From contig JAUUZS010000034.1 of the NCBI GenBank assembly GCA_030589835.1, positions 1-14,278 of the forward strand: DNA of 14,278 nt, written 5' to 3'. This DNA comes from Cyclobacteriaceae bacterium (GTDB lineage: Bacteria > Bacteroidota > Bacteroidia > Cytophagales > Cyclobacteriaceae). A program made the position numbers and the translations under genes. Of the stretch, positions 1-7,255 are shown piece after piece (within the stretch, counting starts at the first letter, position 1; the number at the start of each line of letters is the position of its first letter). The notes beneath the pieces are model-generated. The model was given only the letters and a program-made list of their open reading frames with translations, was not told the origin of the DNA and searched no databases.

Positions 1-36
1 AAATTGAAGAAATCTATACTTAACCAATATAATTGA

Positions 37-168
37 ACGCCAAATGACTTATTATTCGCTGCAAAAGTCGGAGTAAATGAAAGCATGCTTGTCGCAGCAA
101 ATGCCTATGATGTTATTAAAAAGTCTCTTCGTTTCATTTTCGAATCATATTTATTTGCATCAAACTAA
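37..168 (+). pseudogene. Possible 3' remnant of a HAD-family (haloacid dehalogenase-like) hydrolase
   Basis: The frame starting at base 1 has a TGA at 34-36, then reads open as 43 residues to a TAA at 166-168. The reading contains GVNESMLVAANAYDVIKKS. This resembles the late motif of type II haloacid dehalogenase-like proteins, where a G-V/L-x-P-E-x-x-M-x-V-A-A-H-x-W/D-D stretch carries acidic active-site residues. No start codon with a credible N-terminus is present, the open stretch is too short for a HAD enzyme, and a stop interrupts the upstream side. I read it as a decayed fragment. The resemblance rests on about 20 residues and could be chance. Confidence 0.3.
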
Positions 169-177
169 CGATCTTTC

Positions 178-212
178 CTATTGAGAGGAAAAATGCAAGA
201 TTATCTCAATAG
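178..212. repeat. Perfect 9-bp inverted repeat
   Basis: CTATTGAGA at 178-186 is matched by its exact reverse complement TCTCAATAG at 204-212, with a 17-nt spacer. It lies about 300 nt before the sugar porter. It could be a protein-binding operator or an RNA stem. It has no T-run, so it is not a standard terminator. Confidence 0.6.
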
Positions 213-261
213 TTACTTTAAACAAAAAGTTCTGCAATTTAATATTTTGACAGATAGATAA

Positions 262-285
262 AATAATTTCATCAATAATTTCATC
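262..285. repeat. Two abutting copies of a 12-nt direct repeat
   Basis: AATAATTTCATC occurs at 262-273 and again, identical and directly abutting, at 274-285. It lies between the two longer inverted repeats of the porter leader. It may be a recent slippage duplication or a doubled binding site. Confidence 0.6.
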
Positions 286-313
286 ATGAATAGCACTAAA
301 ACTGATTTAGAAA

Positions 314-342
314 TAAATAATTAGCAATCTGCTAATTATTTA
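314..342. repeat. Perfect 13-bp hairpin in the porter leader
   Basis: TAAATAATTAGCA at 314-326 and its exact reverse complement TGCTAATTATTTA at 330-342 flank a 3-nt centre (ATC). As DNA it is a near-continuous palindrome suited to a dimeric regulator. As RNA it would form a long but AT-rich stem with a tight loop. No T-run follows, so termination is less likely than an operator role. It is 168 nt before the start codon of the sugar porter, the only intact gene nearby. Confidence 0.65.
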
Positions 343-510
343 AAATCGCATTTGTATAATTTTTTATATATTTAGCCGCCAATTGAATGCGCTTTTAAAA
401 TGTGATGTTGATATTGAACATAAAAATTCAACATTTTTATATAAAACATTCATTGACCCAAAATTTTTAAAGACAACGAATCAATAAAATAAAAATTAAA
501 CCTGGAGAAC

Positions 511-1893
511 ATGTCAGAAAAAAAACAAAACAAAAATTTAGTAATAGTAATTGCCGCTATTGCCTCAACGGGGGGATTGCTATTCGGATTTGATACGGGA
601 GTGATTTCCGGTGCCATTCCATTTTTAGAGATGGATTTCAATCTAACGGAAAGTCAGATTGAAAACGTTACTGCTTTTGGATTGATAGGGGCTGTTATAG
701 GTGCTCTATTTGGAGGAAGGGTAACGGATATATTAGGAAGGAAAAAGGTGATCTTGATTTCAGCATTTATTTTTGCGACCGGTGCTTTTTGGTCTGGTTG
801 GGCTCCTAATGTAAATCAGTTACTGATTTCCAGGTTATATCTTGGCCTCGCGATTGGAGTATCTTCATTTTCGGTACCCCTTTATATCGCCGAGATTTCG
901 CCTACCAAGATAAGAGGTACCCTTGTATCTATGTTTCAATTATTGATCACGGTTGGTATTCTGGCTTCTTATCTTAGTGATAGTGCTATTGCTGATAATG
1001 ACAATGTGGAAAGTTGGAGGATGATGTTTTATGTAGGGATTATTCCTGCCATAATATTGTTTGTGGGGATGATATTCTTGCCCGAAACACCACGTTGGTT
1101 AATGAGCAAAGGCCGTGAAGAGGAAGGCAGAAAAGTATTGGAGATGATTGAAGATCCTGCCATGATTGATGCGAATATCGCATCAATGAAAGAAGAGCTT
1201 GCTAAAGATGAAAATCAAGCCGGATGGAAAGAATTATTTCAGCCTTGGATGAGAAATGCGCTGATCATTGCTGCAGGCATCATGTTTTTCCAACAGTTCG
1301 TGGGTATCAACACCGTGATTTACTACAGTCCAATGATATTCCTGAAAGCAGGTTTTGTAGGTAACGAAGCTGCAATATGGGCTTCTGTAAGCGTGGGCGT
1401 TATCAATGTGTTGTTCACCATTCTTTCTTTATATCTGATTGATAGGCTTGGAAGAAGAAAATTATATTTTATTGGCACTACAGGGATTATATTTTCTCTG
1501 GTATTCATGGGGCTTGGTTTTGCCTTGCAAGATCAATTAGGTGAGATGTCAAAATGGTTGCTTGTAGGATCAATGTTGGTTTATATTGCTTTCTTTGCAA
1601 TAAGTTTAGGACCACTGGGTTGGTTGATCATTACAGAAGTATTCCCAACAAGAGTGAGAGGTTTAGGCGCATCAATAGGATCGCTTTCTAACTGGGGCTT
1701 CAACACATTAGTTGTATGGACATTCTTTAAAATGATGAATGTTCTTGGCGAAGCTGAAGTATTTTGGATGTTTGGCGTCATTGGTATCCTTGGTCTGATT
1801 TGGGGATTCAAATATATTCCTGAAACAAAAGGAGTGTCATTGGAAAAAATCGAAGAACACTGGAGACAGGGTAAGTCACCGAGGGAATTGTAA
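511..1893 (+). CDS. MFS sugar porter, probable sugar:proton symporter (XylE/GLUT-like)
   Basis: This 460-residue protein is a full-length major facilitator of the sugar porter family, an inner-membrane protein with 12 predicted helices. Signatures seen in order: LLFGFDTGVISG in helix 1, with D28 at the place of the proton-coupling Asp of XylE; GGRVTDILGRKK in the loop after helix 2; PETPRWLMSKGR after helix 6; QQFVGINTVIYYSP in helix 7, whose QQ and N correspond to sugar-binding residues of XylE; DRLGRRK in the loop after helix 8; and PETKGVSLEKIEEHW at the C-terminus. The Asp in helix 1 favours proton symport over facilitated diffusion (family knowledge). The sugar cannot be told; hexose or xylose would fit. 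The start is supported by a weak GGAG 3 nt upstream. It is transcribed alone and ends in a strong terminator. The other sugar genes of the window are about 8 kb away. Confidence 0.93.
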   Translation: MSEKKQNKNLVIVIAAIASTGGLLFGFDTGVISGAIPFLEMDFNLTESQIENVTAFGLIGAVIGALFGGRVTDILGRKKVILISAFIFATGAFWSGWAPNVNQLLISRLYLGLAIGVSSFSVPLYIAEISPTKIRGTLVSMFQLLITVGILASYLSDSAIADNDNVESWRMMFYVGIIPAIILFVGMIFLPETPRWLMSKGREEEGRKVLEMIEDPAMIDANIASMKEELAKDENQAGWKELFQPWMRNALIIAAGIMFFQQFVGINTVIYYSPMIFLKAGFVGNEAAIWASVSVGVINVLFTILSLYLIDRLGRRKLYFIGTTGIIFSLVFMGLGFALQDQLGEMSKWLLVGSMLVYIAFFAISLGPLGWLIITEVFPTRVRGLGASIGSLSNWGFNTLVVWTFFKMMNVLGEAEVFWMFGVIGILGLIWGFKYIPETKGVSLEKIEEHWRQGKSPREL

Positions 1894-1918
1894 TAGCATA
1901 AAATTTTATATTATAAAT

Positions 1919-1950
1919 AAAAAAGCTGTCAGATATTGGCAGCTTTTTTT
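1919..1950. terminator. Bidirectional intrinsic terminator
   Basis: An A-tract and GCTGTC (1925-1930), a 7-nt loop AGATATT, then GGCAGC (1938-1943) and seven T residues (1944-1950) form a stem with one G-T wobble. The A-tract on the left gives a U-tract when read on the - strand, so the same hairpin can end the porter transcript (stop at 1893) and the convergent three-gene operon whose last stop is at 2047. Confidence 0.9.
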
Positions 1951-2046
1951 ATGTTAAAATGTCTGATCTATAATTTTTGTGATTAAATGATAGATAAGAT
2001 TAAAAATGCCTGGACCTAAAGACCTGAAAGGATAATTGAAAGCAGA

Positions 2047-2910
2047 TCAGGATTGAATTTGTTTTTTGATAAAGTAGATTTTCTGATCCAAACCCTGATA
2101 AATTTTTTGCAGCTGAACATCCTTGCTTTGTAATGCGTAGAGGTTTTTGAAATACTCATGAAAAACAGATTCATTGATTGGCCTCAGGAAAGAAACCCCA
2201 TCTTTGGTATCGCCTTCAGAAAGGACTCCCTTTACTGCTTTTTCCGGGGCGGAGTATTCCATGGCTTTTTCCAGCATTTGTCCGGCCTTGGCAGAGTTCC
2301 CGTTTTTCCAGTAGAGATATCCTAATAAAAAATGAGCTTCTACATTTTTTGTGTCCGAACCTGCCACAGCCTGAAAGTAAGCCGAGGCGGTTTTGTTTTT
2401 GCCCTCCACTAAAGCGACATGTCCGAGGAGCATTAATGGCCCGGTAACCACTTTATTGATTTCAGAGCTTATTAAAAACTCGTTCTTTGCTTTATTGATA
2501 TCGAAGGTTTCAACTCTTTCAAAGGAAAAATACAAGCGTCCGAGCTGCATATGTGTCCTGGTGCTTTTGGGGTTCTTTTCAACGATCATCAACCAGCATT
2601 TTTCGGCGCTCTTATATTGCTTTAATTCCAGGTACATATTTCCGAGATTAAACCGTGCATCTTCATGCTTATTGTTCATTTCCAATGCTTTTTCATAATT
2701 AAGCGCCGCCTCTTCCCACTGGCCACTGACCCGGTATTTCTGAGCTTGGCGATAGGTATCCCAAAATGCCTTTATCTTCTTGTTTTTTACAGATACCTGG
2801 ATGGTGTCGGTTTTGTCTGCGCCGGTTTCTGATGACTTTTTCGGTGAGCATGAAAAAATTATACCTGAGAAAAGGATAAAATATAGGAGGATAAATTTGT
2901 TGAATTTCAT
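2047..2910 (-). CDS. TPR-repeat lipoprotein, third gene of the cytochrome operon
   Basis: The 287-residue product starts with a hydrophobic signal ending in IIFSC; C21 is the likely lipidated cysteine, so the mature protein should be membrane-anchored. Tetratricopeptide repeats cover about residues 50-220; clear units include SGQWEEAALNYEKALEMN (62-79), DARFNLGNMYLELKQYKSAE (84-103), THMQLGRLYF (119-128) and EAHFLLGYLYWKNGNSAKAG (191-210). TPRs are protein-protein interaction scaffolds. The C-terminal 65 residues are not recognised. The gene lies 16 nt after the FG-GAP/UnbV gene and is surely co-transcribed with it. I infer a role in assembling or tethering the cytochrome and propeller proteins; no catalytic motif is visible. 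Confidence 0.88.
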   Translation of the reverse strand: MKFNKFILLYFILFSGIIFSCSPKKSSETGADKTDTIQVSVKNKKIKAFWDTYRQAQKYRVSGQWEEAALNYEKALEMNNKHEDARFNLGNMYLELKQYKSAEKCWLMIVEKNPKSTRTHMQLGRLYFSFERVETFDINKAKNEFLISSEINKVVTGPLMLLGHVALVEGKNKTASAYFQAVAGSDTKNVEAHFLLGYLYWKNGNSAKAGQMLEKAMEYSAPEKAVKGVLSEGDTKDGVSFLRPINESVFHEYFKNLYALQSKDVQLQKIYQGLDQKIYFIKKQIQS

Positions 2911-2926
2911 GGACTTATGTTGCTTT

Positions 2927-4726
2927 TTATTCCTTTTCGGTAACAGTTATCAGCTGGTTGGAGACCAGGTCTTGCATTACTTGTTTCGTGCCTCCCGGCC
3001 AGGTGATTTCAAGCGTATCAATTTTGGAACGCCCACCGAGGCCAAAATGCTGAATAAGGCTGTTTTGCGAAAAATAGGAGCCTTGGGACCCGACTTGTCG
3101 TACCTGTTGCGTTTGCCCTGAAACCAATCTGATTTTTGTGCCAAGTGCAAATTTGTTGCTATGGTTTTTTTCTAGTTTCAGCTTAATCCAATGTTGTTTA
3201 TTGCCTCCATCATTTCTTAACAGCTTAGCCGGACCAAGGTTGTTGACCACCAAAACATCCAAATCTCCATCATTGTCATAGTCAGCATAGGCCGTCCCTC
3301 TGCCCACAAAGCTTTCAGCAAAATAATTTCCACTAACTGTTGATAGATCGAAGAATCCTTCCTTTGATCCCCCGTTCCATAGTAGCTGATCTTTCATAGG
3401 GATAAGTTCAATAGTATTGTCGCGTTTTTGAAAAGTGCTTCCATTAGCGATAAAAATATCCAGTTTGGTATCGTTGTCATAGTCAAAGAAAAAGGTTCCA
3501 AAGCCAATGAAACTCAGCGCTATTTGTCCCAACCCATAGCGGTCTGCTTCATCCATAAATTTTATCCTGTTTGCAGCAGAGATATCTTTTGTATTAAGTT
3601 GTGCCATCAGGTTGCTGTACAAGGCATTTTCCTGTGCCATCCAATGCGTAATGAACATGTCGAAATCACCATCATTGTCCCAGTCTCCTGCGCCAATACC
3701 CATGGCGCCGCGATAATCTGCGACAAAAGAGGTGTAGCTGACATCCTCAAAGGTTCCATCACCTTTGTTTCTATACAATGCGTTGTCCGATACATCGTTG
3801 GCTACGTATAGATCAGGCAAACCATCATCATCAAAATCACACCAGGCGGCAGAAAGGCTTCGGCCGGATTCATTAAGTATGCCTACTTTTTCAGCTATCT
3901 CAGAAAACGTTCCATTTCCATTATTATGAAACAGCAGATTTCCGATGGGTTTAAAAGAAGAAGGATTGATGCTTGTAGGTACTTCGGCGTTGTATTGCAA
4001 GGTCACCCCGCGATTTGCAGAGGTTTGATAATTGACATAGCCACAGACATAAATATCCGGAAAGCCATCCAAATTATAGTCTCCCCATGTGACTCCTGCC
4101 CAATAGTTATCGTATTGACTTATCCCTGCCTGTTGACCGGCATCTTTAAATGTACCGTCTCCATTGTTGTGATATAAATAGTTTTTGCCATACGTGGAAA
4201 CAAACAGATCTAACCATCCATCATTGTCATAATCCCCCCAGGCACAAGCATTGGCCCAGGCCCTGAGGTCGACTCCAGCTTCTGTGCTGACTTCAGTAAA
4301 TGTGCCATCCTGATTGTTATGGTATAATTGCGAATGAGTGGTGGAATTCTGAAGCTCTTCTTCAGAAAGCTCCAACGAACCGGAAAAATTGGATATATAT
4401 AGATCTTCCCAGCCGTCATTATCGTAATCGCCCCATGCTGCACCGGAACCCATATCTTCCGGAAGCTGAATACTTCGCACTCCGGGAAAATGATGGAACT
4501 GAATGCCGACTTCTTCTGTCACATCGGAGAAGCGTACTTTAGGATAATTATCAGGAAGGTTTCGCGTAAGCTCAGAGGTCAGCCCTTCGATTTTCTCTCC
4601 TGGAGTATAGGTTTCTTTTTTGCTGGATCTATGCATAAAAAAACCGATTAAAACGCCTATGAAAACCGTTCCTAAAACGATGGTAAAAGTCAATCTCCTC
4701 CTTCTCTTCGTTGTTCTTTTTGCCAT
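2927..4726 (-). CDS. Membrane-anchored FG-GAP/VCBS seven-bladed propeller with ASPIC/UnbV domain (CRTAC1-like)
   Basis: The 599-residue protein begins with a Lys/Arg-rich stretch (3-11) and one hydrophobic helix (about 13-31), consistent with an N-terminal signal anchor and an exported body. Seven FG-GAP/VCBS units follow, each with a D-x-D/N-x-D-G-x-x-D calcium loop: D100-D108, D165-D173, D216-D224, D297-D305, D348-D356, D415-D423 and D482-D490. Most are preceded by a WGDY-type strand. Seven units fit a closed seven-bladed beta-propeller. The sixth loop reads DYDNDTKLD, losing the usual Gly. Residues 510-597 form an ASPIC/UnbV domain (GSQGSYFSQNSLIQHFGLG and ITWPGGTKQ). The family is common in Bacteroidota, Planctomycetes and Acidobacteria, but its biochemical role is unknown. 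The gene starts 2 nt after the cytochrome stop codon, which implies translational coupling. Confidence 0.93.
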   Translation of the reverse strand: MAKRTTKRRRRLTFTIVLGTVFIGVLIGFFMHRSSKKETYTPGEKIEGLTSELTRNLPDNYPKVRFSDVTEEVGIQFHHFPGVRSIQLPEDMGSGAAWGDYDNDGWEDLYISNFSGSLELSEEELQNSTTHSQLYHNNQDGTFTEVSTEAGVDLRAWANACAWGDYDNDGWLDLFVSTYGKNYLYHNNGDGTFKDAGQQAGISQYDNYWAGVTWGDYNLDGFPDIYVCGYVNYQTSANRGVTLQYNAEVPTSINPSSFKPIGNLLFHNNGNGTFSEIAEKVGILNESGRSLSAAWCDFDDDGLPDLYVANDVSDNALYRNKGDGTFEDVSYTSFVADYRGAMGIGAGDWDNDGDFDMFITHWMAQENALYSNLMAQLNTKDISAANRIKFMDEADRYGLGQIALSFIGFGTFFFDYDNDTKLDIFIANGSTFQKRDNTIELIPMKDQLLWNGGSKEGFFDLSTVSGNYFAESFVGRGTAYADYDNDGDLDVLVVNNLGPAKLLRNDGGNKQHWIKLKLEKNHSNKFALGTKIRLVSGQTQQVRQVGSQGSYFSQNSLIQHFGLGGRSKIDTLEITWPGGTKQVMQDLVSNQLITVTEKE

Positions 4727-4728
4727 TA

Positions 4729-6909
4729 TTAATTTACCGTTTCTGTAACAGGATTTGACTTTGCGAATTGGTCATTAACTTCTTCAGCACGATTATTTTG
4801 TGAAAGATCATTAGCGCTTTCACTGTTGTGGTGTTCTACAACAATTGATTTTGAGTCTTCCGACACTACAGTAATCGGCGTGGTGATTCCCGAATCATCT
4901 CCAAACAAATAATTGACTAAATACTGATCTATTTTCCTGTATTTCAATTTCGCCGTGATGTTCAGTTGAGTGATTTTATCCTTAGGGGCTTCAAATTTGA
5001 AATCCCGTTCTTCTACCGGTTCCATTTTTTTGGCGCTAACTTCCGAAGGACAGGAAAATGAAAAATCTGCCTGGTCTGAAAATCCCGGGAACATGGATCT
5101 GTTAAACCTCACACCGACCATTTCCCACAGGTTATGCTTATCAATAAGGTTCCCATATTGATCTACCGGCTCAACCTTAAACACAAAGGAGCCAGGTTCG
5201 ATAAAATGGTCTTTATCAACTTTTCCTGAAGCATACACCTCATTCCCGTTTTGATCCGTAATGATAATTTCTACCCATGCCTGGATGATATCTATTGGGC
5301 CGGTGGGGAAATCGTGTCCAGGCTTGTTATTGGTCAGCACCGTGGTGATCGTAACTTCTTCACCGGGCGTCACCTTTTCGGGAGCAATGATCTCAATAGG
5401 AACAGCAGGTCCGCTTACCCATTTATCTTCGATTTCAGGTATTTCTATATCGCCCCGTAGCCATTTTTCTGTTAACTCAACATGCTCTTTGGCGCCCGGC
5501 AAATCCATAGCCAAGGGCATAAACTGATTTGCCCCAAGAAAGCGGTGGCTTCGATGCTTGCCATCATCCTTACTTCTGTTGTAGTCCAGGTCATCACCAC
5601 TTCCCGGTTCCCTTGAATTACTCACCAAAGGCATATGGCATTCACGGCATTCAACGGTTTTAGACGCATCACCGGGGTGGTTCCATTTGCTGTTTTTCCA
5701 TTTGTCATATTGGTTTTGTAGCTGCACCCAGCCCACATTATTAACTTCTTCATCAATAAATTGCTTATGACAAGCAGCACAGAATTCAGGGCTTTTAAAA
5801 AGCTTATGCTGTAAAGTTTCTACATGGTATTTCGGATAAGACCGGATCAGGAAATCGCTGAGGAATTTTGAGGTGCCGCCTTCCTTCAATTCATACATAT
5901 ATCGGTTTGGCTGGGTTAATACATAATTCGCATTTCCCTTTATATCCGTCGCCGTAATTGCATGACATCCTATGCAGGAAATGCCTTCCTGATATCCCAT
6001 ATCGTTGGTAAGGTCATCGCTACTTGTATAAATATTTTTTGATCCTGAAAAAAGTGAGATCGGATCGTGACATCCGCCGCAATACCTGGTGGATTCAGGC
6101 CCATTTTGCTCGCCCATTACACTTTGAACCTTTTGAAATGCGACATCCATAGCGGAATATCTGTGAGCGCTTACTTCCCATTCTTTGTATATTTCTTCAT
6201 GACAACCGCTGGTGCCACACCCTTCCGATCCACCAACTGAACGCGGATCAAAGGCACCTTCGGTATCCGTTTTTGCCAGGCTTGGGGCAAAAGGCCGGTC
6301 TTCACCATAGAGGTAGCTATAGTCTTCAGGAAATTGATTTTTCCATTTAATGGGTTGATACATAGTCGTCCAGAGCCCAACAAAAGCGAATAAAACAGCA
6401 CAAATAATAAAACTTTTTACAGCATAATTCCACTGTGCCCTGATTACCGGCTTTACAGCTACACTCCATTTGGTCTTGTAGTTTCTGACCATGATGAGTA
6501 CGATATGCGGCAGCATAAAGGCAATGAGGACAAACGTTCCTACAATATGTACCAAATCCCAGAGCTTACTGATTTTGGTTTGAAAGGCACCTTGATAGGT
6601 GAGAATTACTCCCGAAAGAATCAGGATAATGGAAATCACCAGCAATACATAACCTGTAAATTTATAATGGTTCATGGGCATGGTGCGGTATATATTCCAA
6701 TGCCTGGCAAGGTAGTAGGCAAACGGAACAATGAATATTAATCCGATGAAGGTGTGCAACAACACATTTACCTGATTGGATAAACTAAATGGTAAAAAAT
6801 AGATTAGCAGACCTGTAATGGTTTCAAAAAGTAAGATGCCTGTAACGAATCTCACGAGGGCTTGTTGCCATTCTTTTTCTTTATTGAAACGGTTCTTGAA
6901 GTTATTCAT
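4729..6909 (-). CDS. Membrane cytochrome b-like/pentaheme cytochrome c fusion protein
   Basis: The 726-residue protein opens with five predicted membrane helices (about 20-40, 50-69, 84-105, 117-141 and 162-182). The pattern H52...H70-W in helix 2 and H121/H135 in helix 4 resembles b-heme ligation in DUF4405/cytochrome b-type anchors. The large exported part carries five covalent heme c sites: CGTSGCH (231-237, a CX4CH form), CGGCH (277-281), CIGCH (312-316), CAACH (377-381) and CRECH (421-425). SAH after the first site matches the cytochrome c554-like family. Residues 500-670 hold a beta-rich region with GHDFPTG, often found at the C-terminus of such cytochromes. The last ~45 residues are Ser/Asn/Glu-rich. 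I infer electron transfer from quinol through b hemes to c hemes; the final acceptor is unknown. It is the first gene of a three-gene operon. AAGGA lies 3 nt before the ATG. Confidence 0.9.
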   Translation of the reverse strand: MNNFKNRFNKEKEWQQALVRFVTGILLFETITGLLIYFLPFSLSNQVNVLLHTFIGLIFIVPFAYYLARHWNIYRTMPMNHYKFTGYVLLVISIILILSGVILTYQGAFQTKISKLWDLVHIVGTFVLIAFMLPHIVLIMVRNYKTKWSVAVKPVIRAQWNYAVKSFIICAVLFAFVGLWTTMYQPIKWKNQFPEDYSYLYGEDRPFAPSLAKTDTEGAFDPRSVGGSEGCGTSGCHEEIYKEWEVSAHRYSAMDVAFQKVQSVMGEQNGPESTRYCGGCHDPISLFSGSKNIYTSSDDLTNDMGYQEGISCIGCHAITATDIKGNANYVLTQPNRYMYELKEGGTSKFLSDFLIRSYPKYHVETLQHKLFKSPEFCAACHKQFIDEEVNNVGWVQLQNQYDKWKNSKWNHPGDASKTVECRECHMPLVSNSREPGSGDDLDYNRSKDDGKHRSHRFLGANQFMPLAMDLPGAKEHVELTEKWLRGDIEIPEIEDKWVSGPAVPIEIIAPEKVTPGEEVTITTVLTNNKPGHDFPTGPIDIIQAWVEIIITDQNGNEVYASGKVDKDHFIEPGSFVFKVEPVDQYGNLIDKHNLWEMVGVRFNRSMFPGFSDQADFSFSCPSEVSAKKMEPVEERDFKFEAPKDKITQLNITAKLKYRKIDQYLVNYLFGDDSGITTPITVVSEDSKSIVVEHHNSESANDLSQNNRAEEVNDQFAKSNPVTETVN
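6199..6219 (-). other. CX4CH heme-attachment site
   Basis: The codons TGT GGC ACC AGC GGT TGT CAT encode CGTSGCH, residues 231-237 of the cytochrome. Four residues separate the cysteines where the other four sites have two. CX4CH sites are known in some cytochromes c3 and in c554-like multiheme proteins, and are matured by the ordinary haem lyase machinery in some bacteria. The following EIYKEW...SAH context supports a real heme site and not a chance pair of cysteines. Confidence 0.75.
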
Positions 6910-7255
6910 AATCCTTGGCTTGGGTAATGGAAATCATCAATAATTTGGATAGTCAATAAGTTATAAATCAGACGCCTATTTTCAGGATGTTCCGATATCC
7001 TTTTTATAAACCTTAAAATTATTTTTAATCTAAGATTAATTAGTATGATTGAGATCATAAGCGAGCATGATTATGATTTAATGCTGAATAAAAAAGTGGT
7101 GAATTGCAGCAAAACATTTGTTGTGAGCGTTAAGCATTAATAGTACATAATTGTGGCGCTTAGCCATTGATATTTTATAATTAATCCGTGTCATTTTAAT
7201 TCAATACTTCCCATTTATCAATCTACTTCATATATTGCCATGATTATACCAACCT
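6910..7255. other. Divergent intergenic region between the cytochrome operon and the GH3/beta-lactamase gene
   Basis: This 346-nt AT-rich stretch must hold the promoters of both flanking units, which point away from each other. It contains small symmetric elements (TTAATC-TAA-GATTAA near 7025-7045 and ATGAT-TGAG-ATCAT just after) and an imperfect direct repeat with a 30-nt offset at 7121-7182. I see no coding stretch, tRNA or strong terminator, and no promoter good enough to place exactly. Confidence 0.55.
7121..7182. repeat. Imperfect ~31-nt direct repeat, two adjacent copies
   Basis: The copy starting at 7121 (TTGTGAGCGTTAAGCATTAA onward) and the copy starting at 7151 (TTGTGGCGCTTAGCCATTGA onward) match at most positions with two single-base gaps, both ending in ATAATT. 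The offset is 30 nt, close to three turns of the helix. This could be a pair of regulator sites upstream of the + strand hydrolase gene, or a diverged duplication. Confidence 0.45.

Larger units (their letters stand above)
1..510. other. AT-rich leader region upstream of the sugar porter
   Basis: No intact gene is visible. The first ~170 bases hold a possible remnant of a HAD-type hydrolase (separate entry). The rest is very AT-rich and holds a perfect 9-bp inverted repeat (178-212), two abutting 12-nt direct repeats (262-285), a perfect 13-bp inverted repeat (314-342) and an 8-bp AT-only inverted repeat (420-440, arms ATAAAAAT and ATTTTTAT around TCAAC). A weak GGAG at 504-507 sits only 3 nt before the porter start. 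I looked for the Bacteroidota promoter pair (TTTG and TAnnTTTG about 19 nt apart) and found no convincing match. Confidence 0.6.

Noticed and set aside
77..184. A 35-residue + strand small open frame overlapping the HAD-like reading
   Set aside because: No ribosome binding site, no recognisable content, and the competing frame reads better as remnant coding DNA.
3428..3811. Long + strand open frame (127 residues) inside the FG-GAP gene
   Set aside because: Antisense to seven regular calcium-loop repeats; repeated GAC/AAT codons on the coding strand create open antisense frames.
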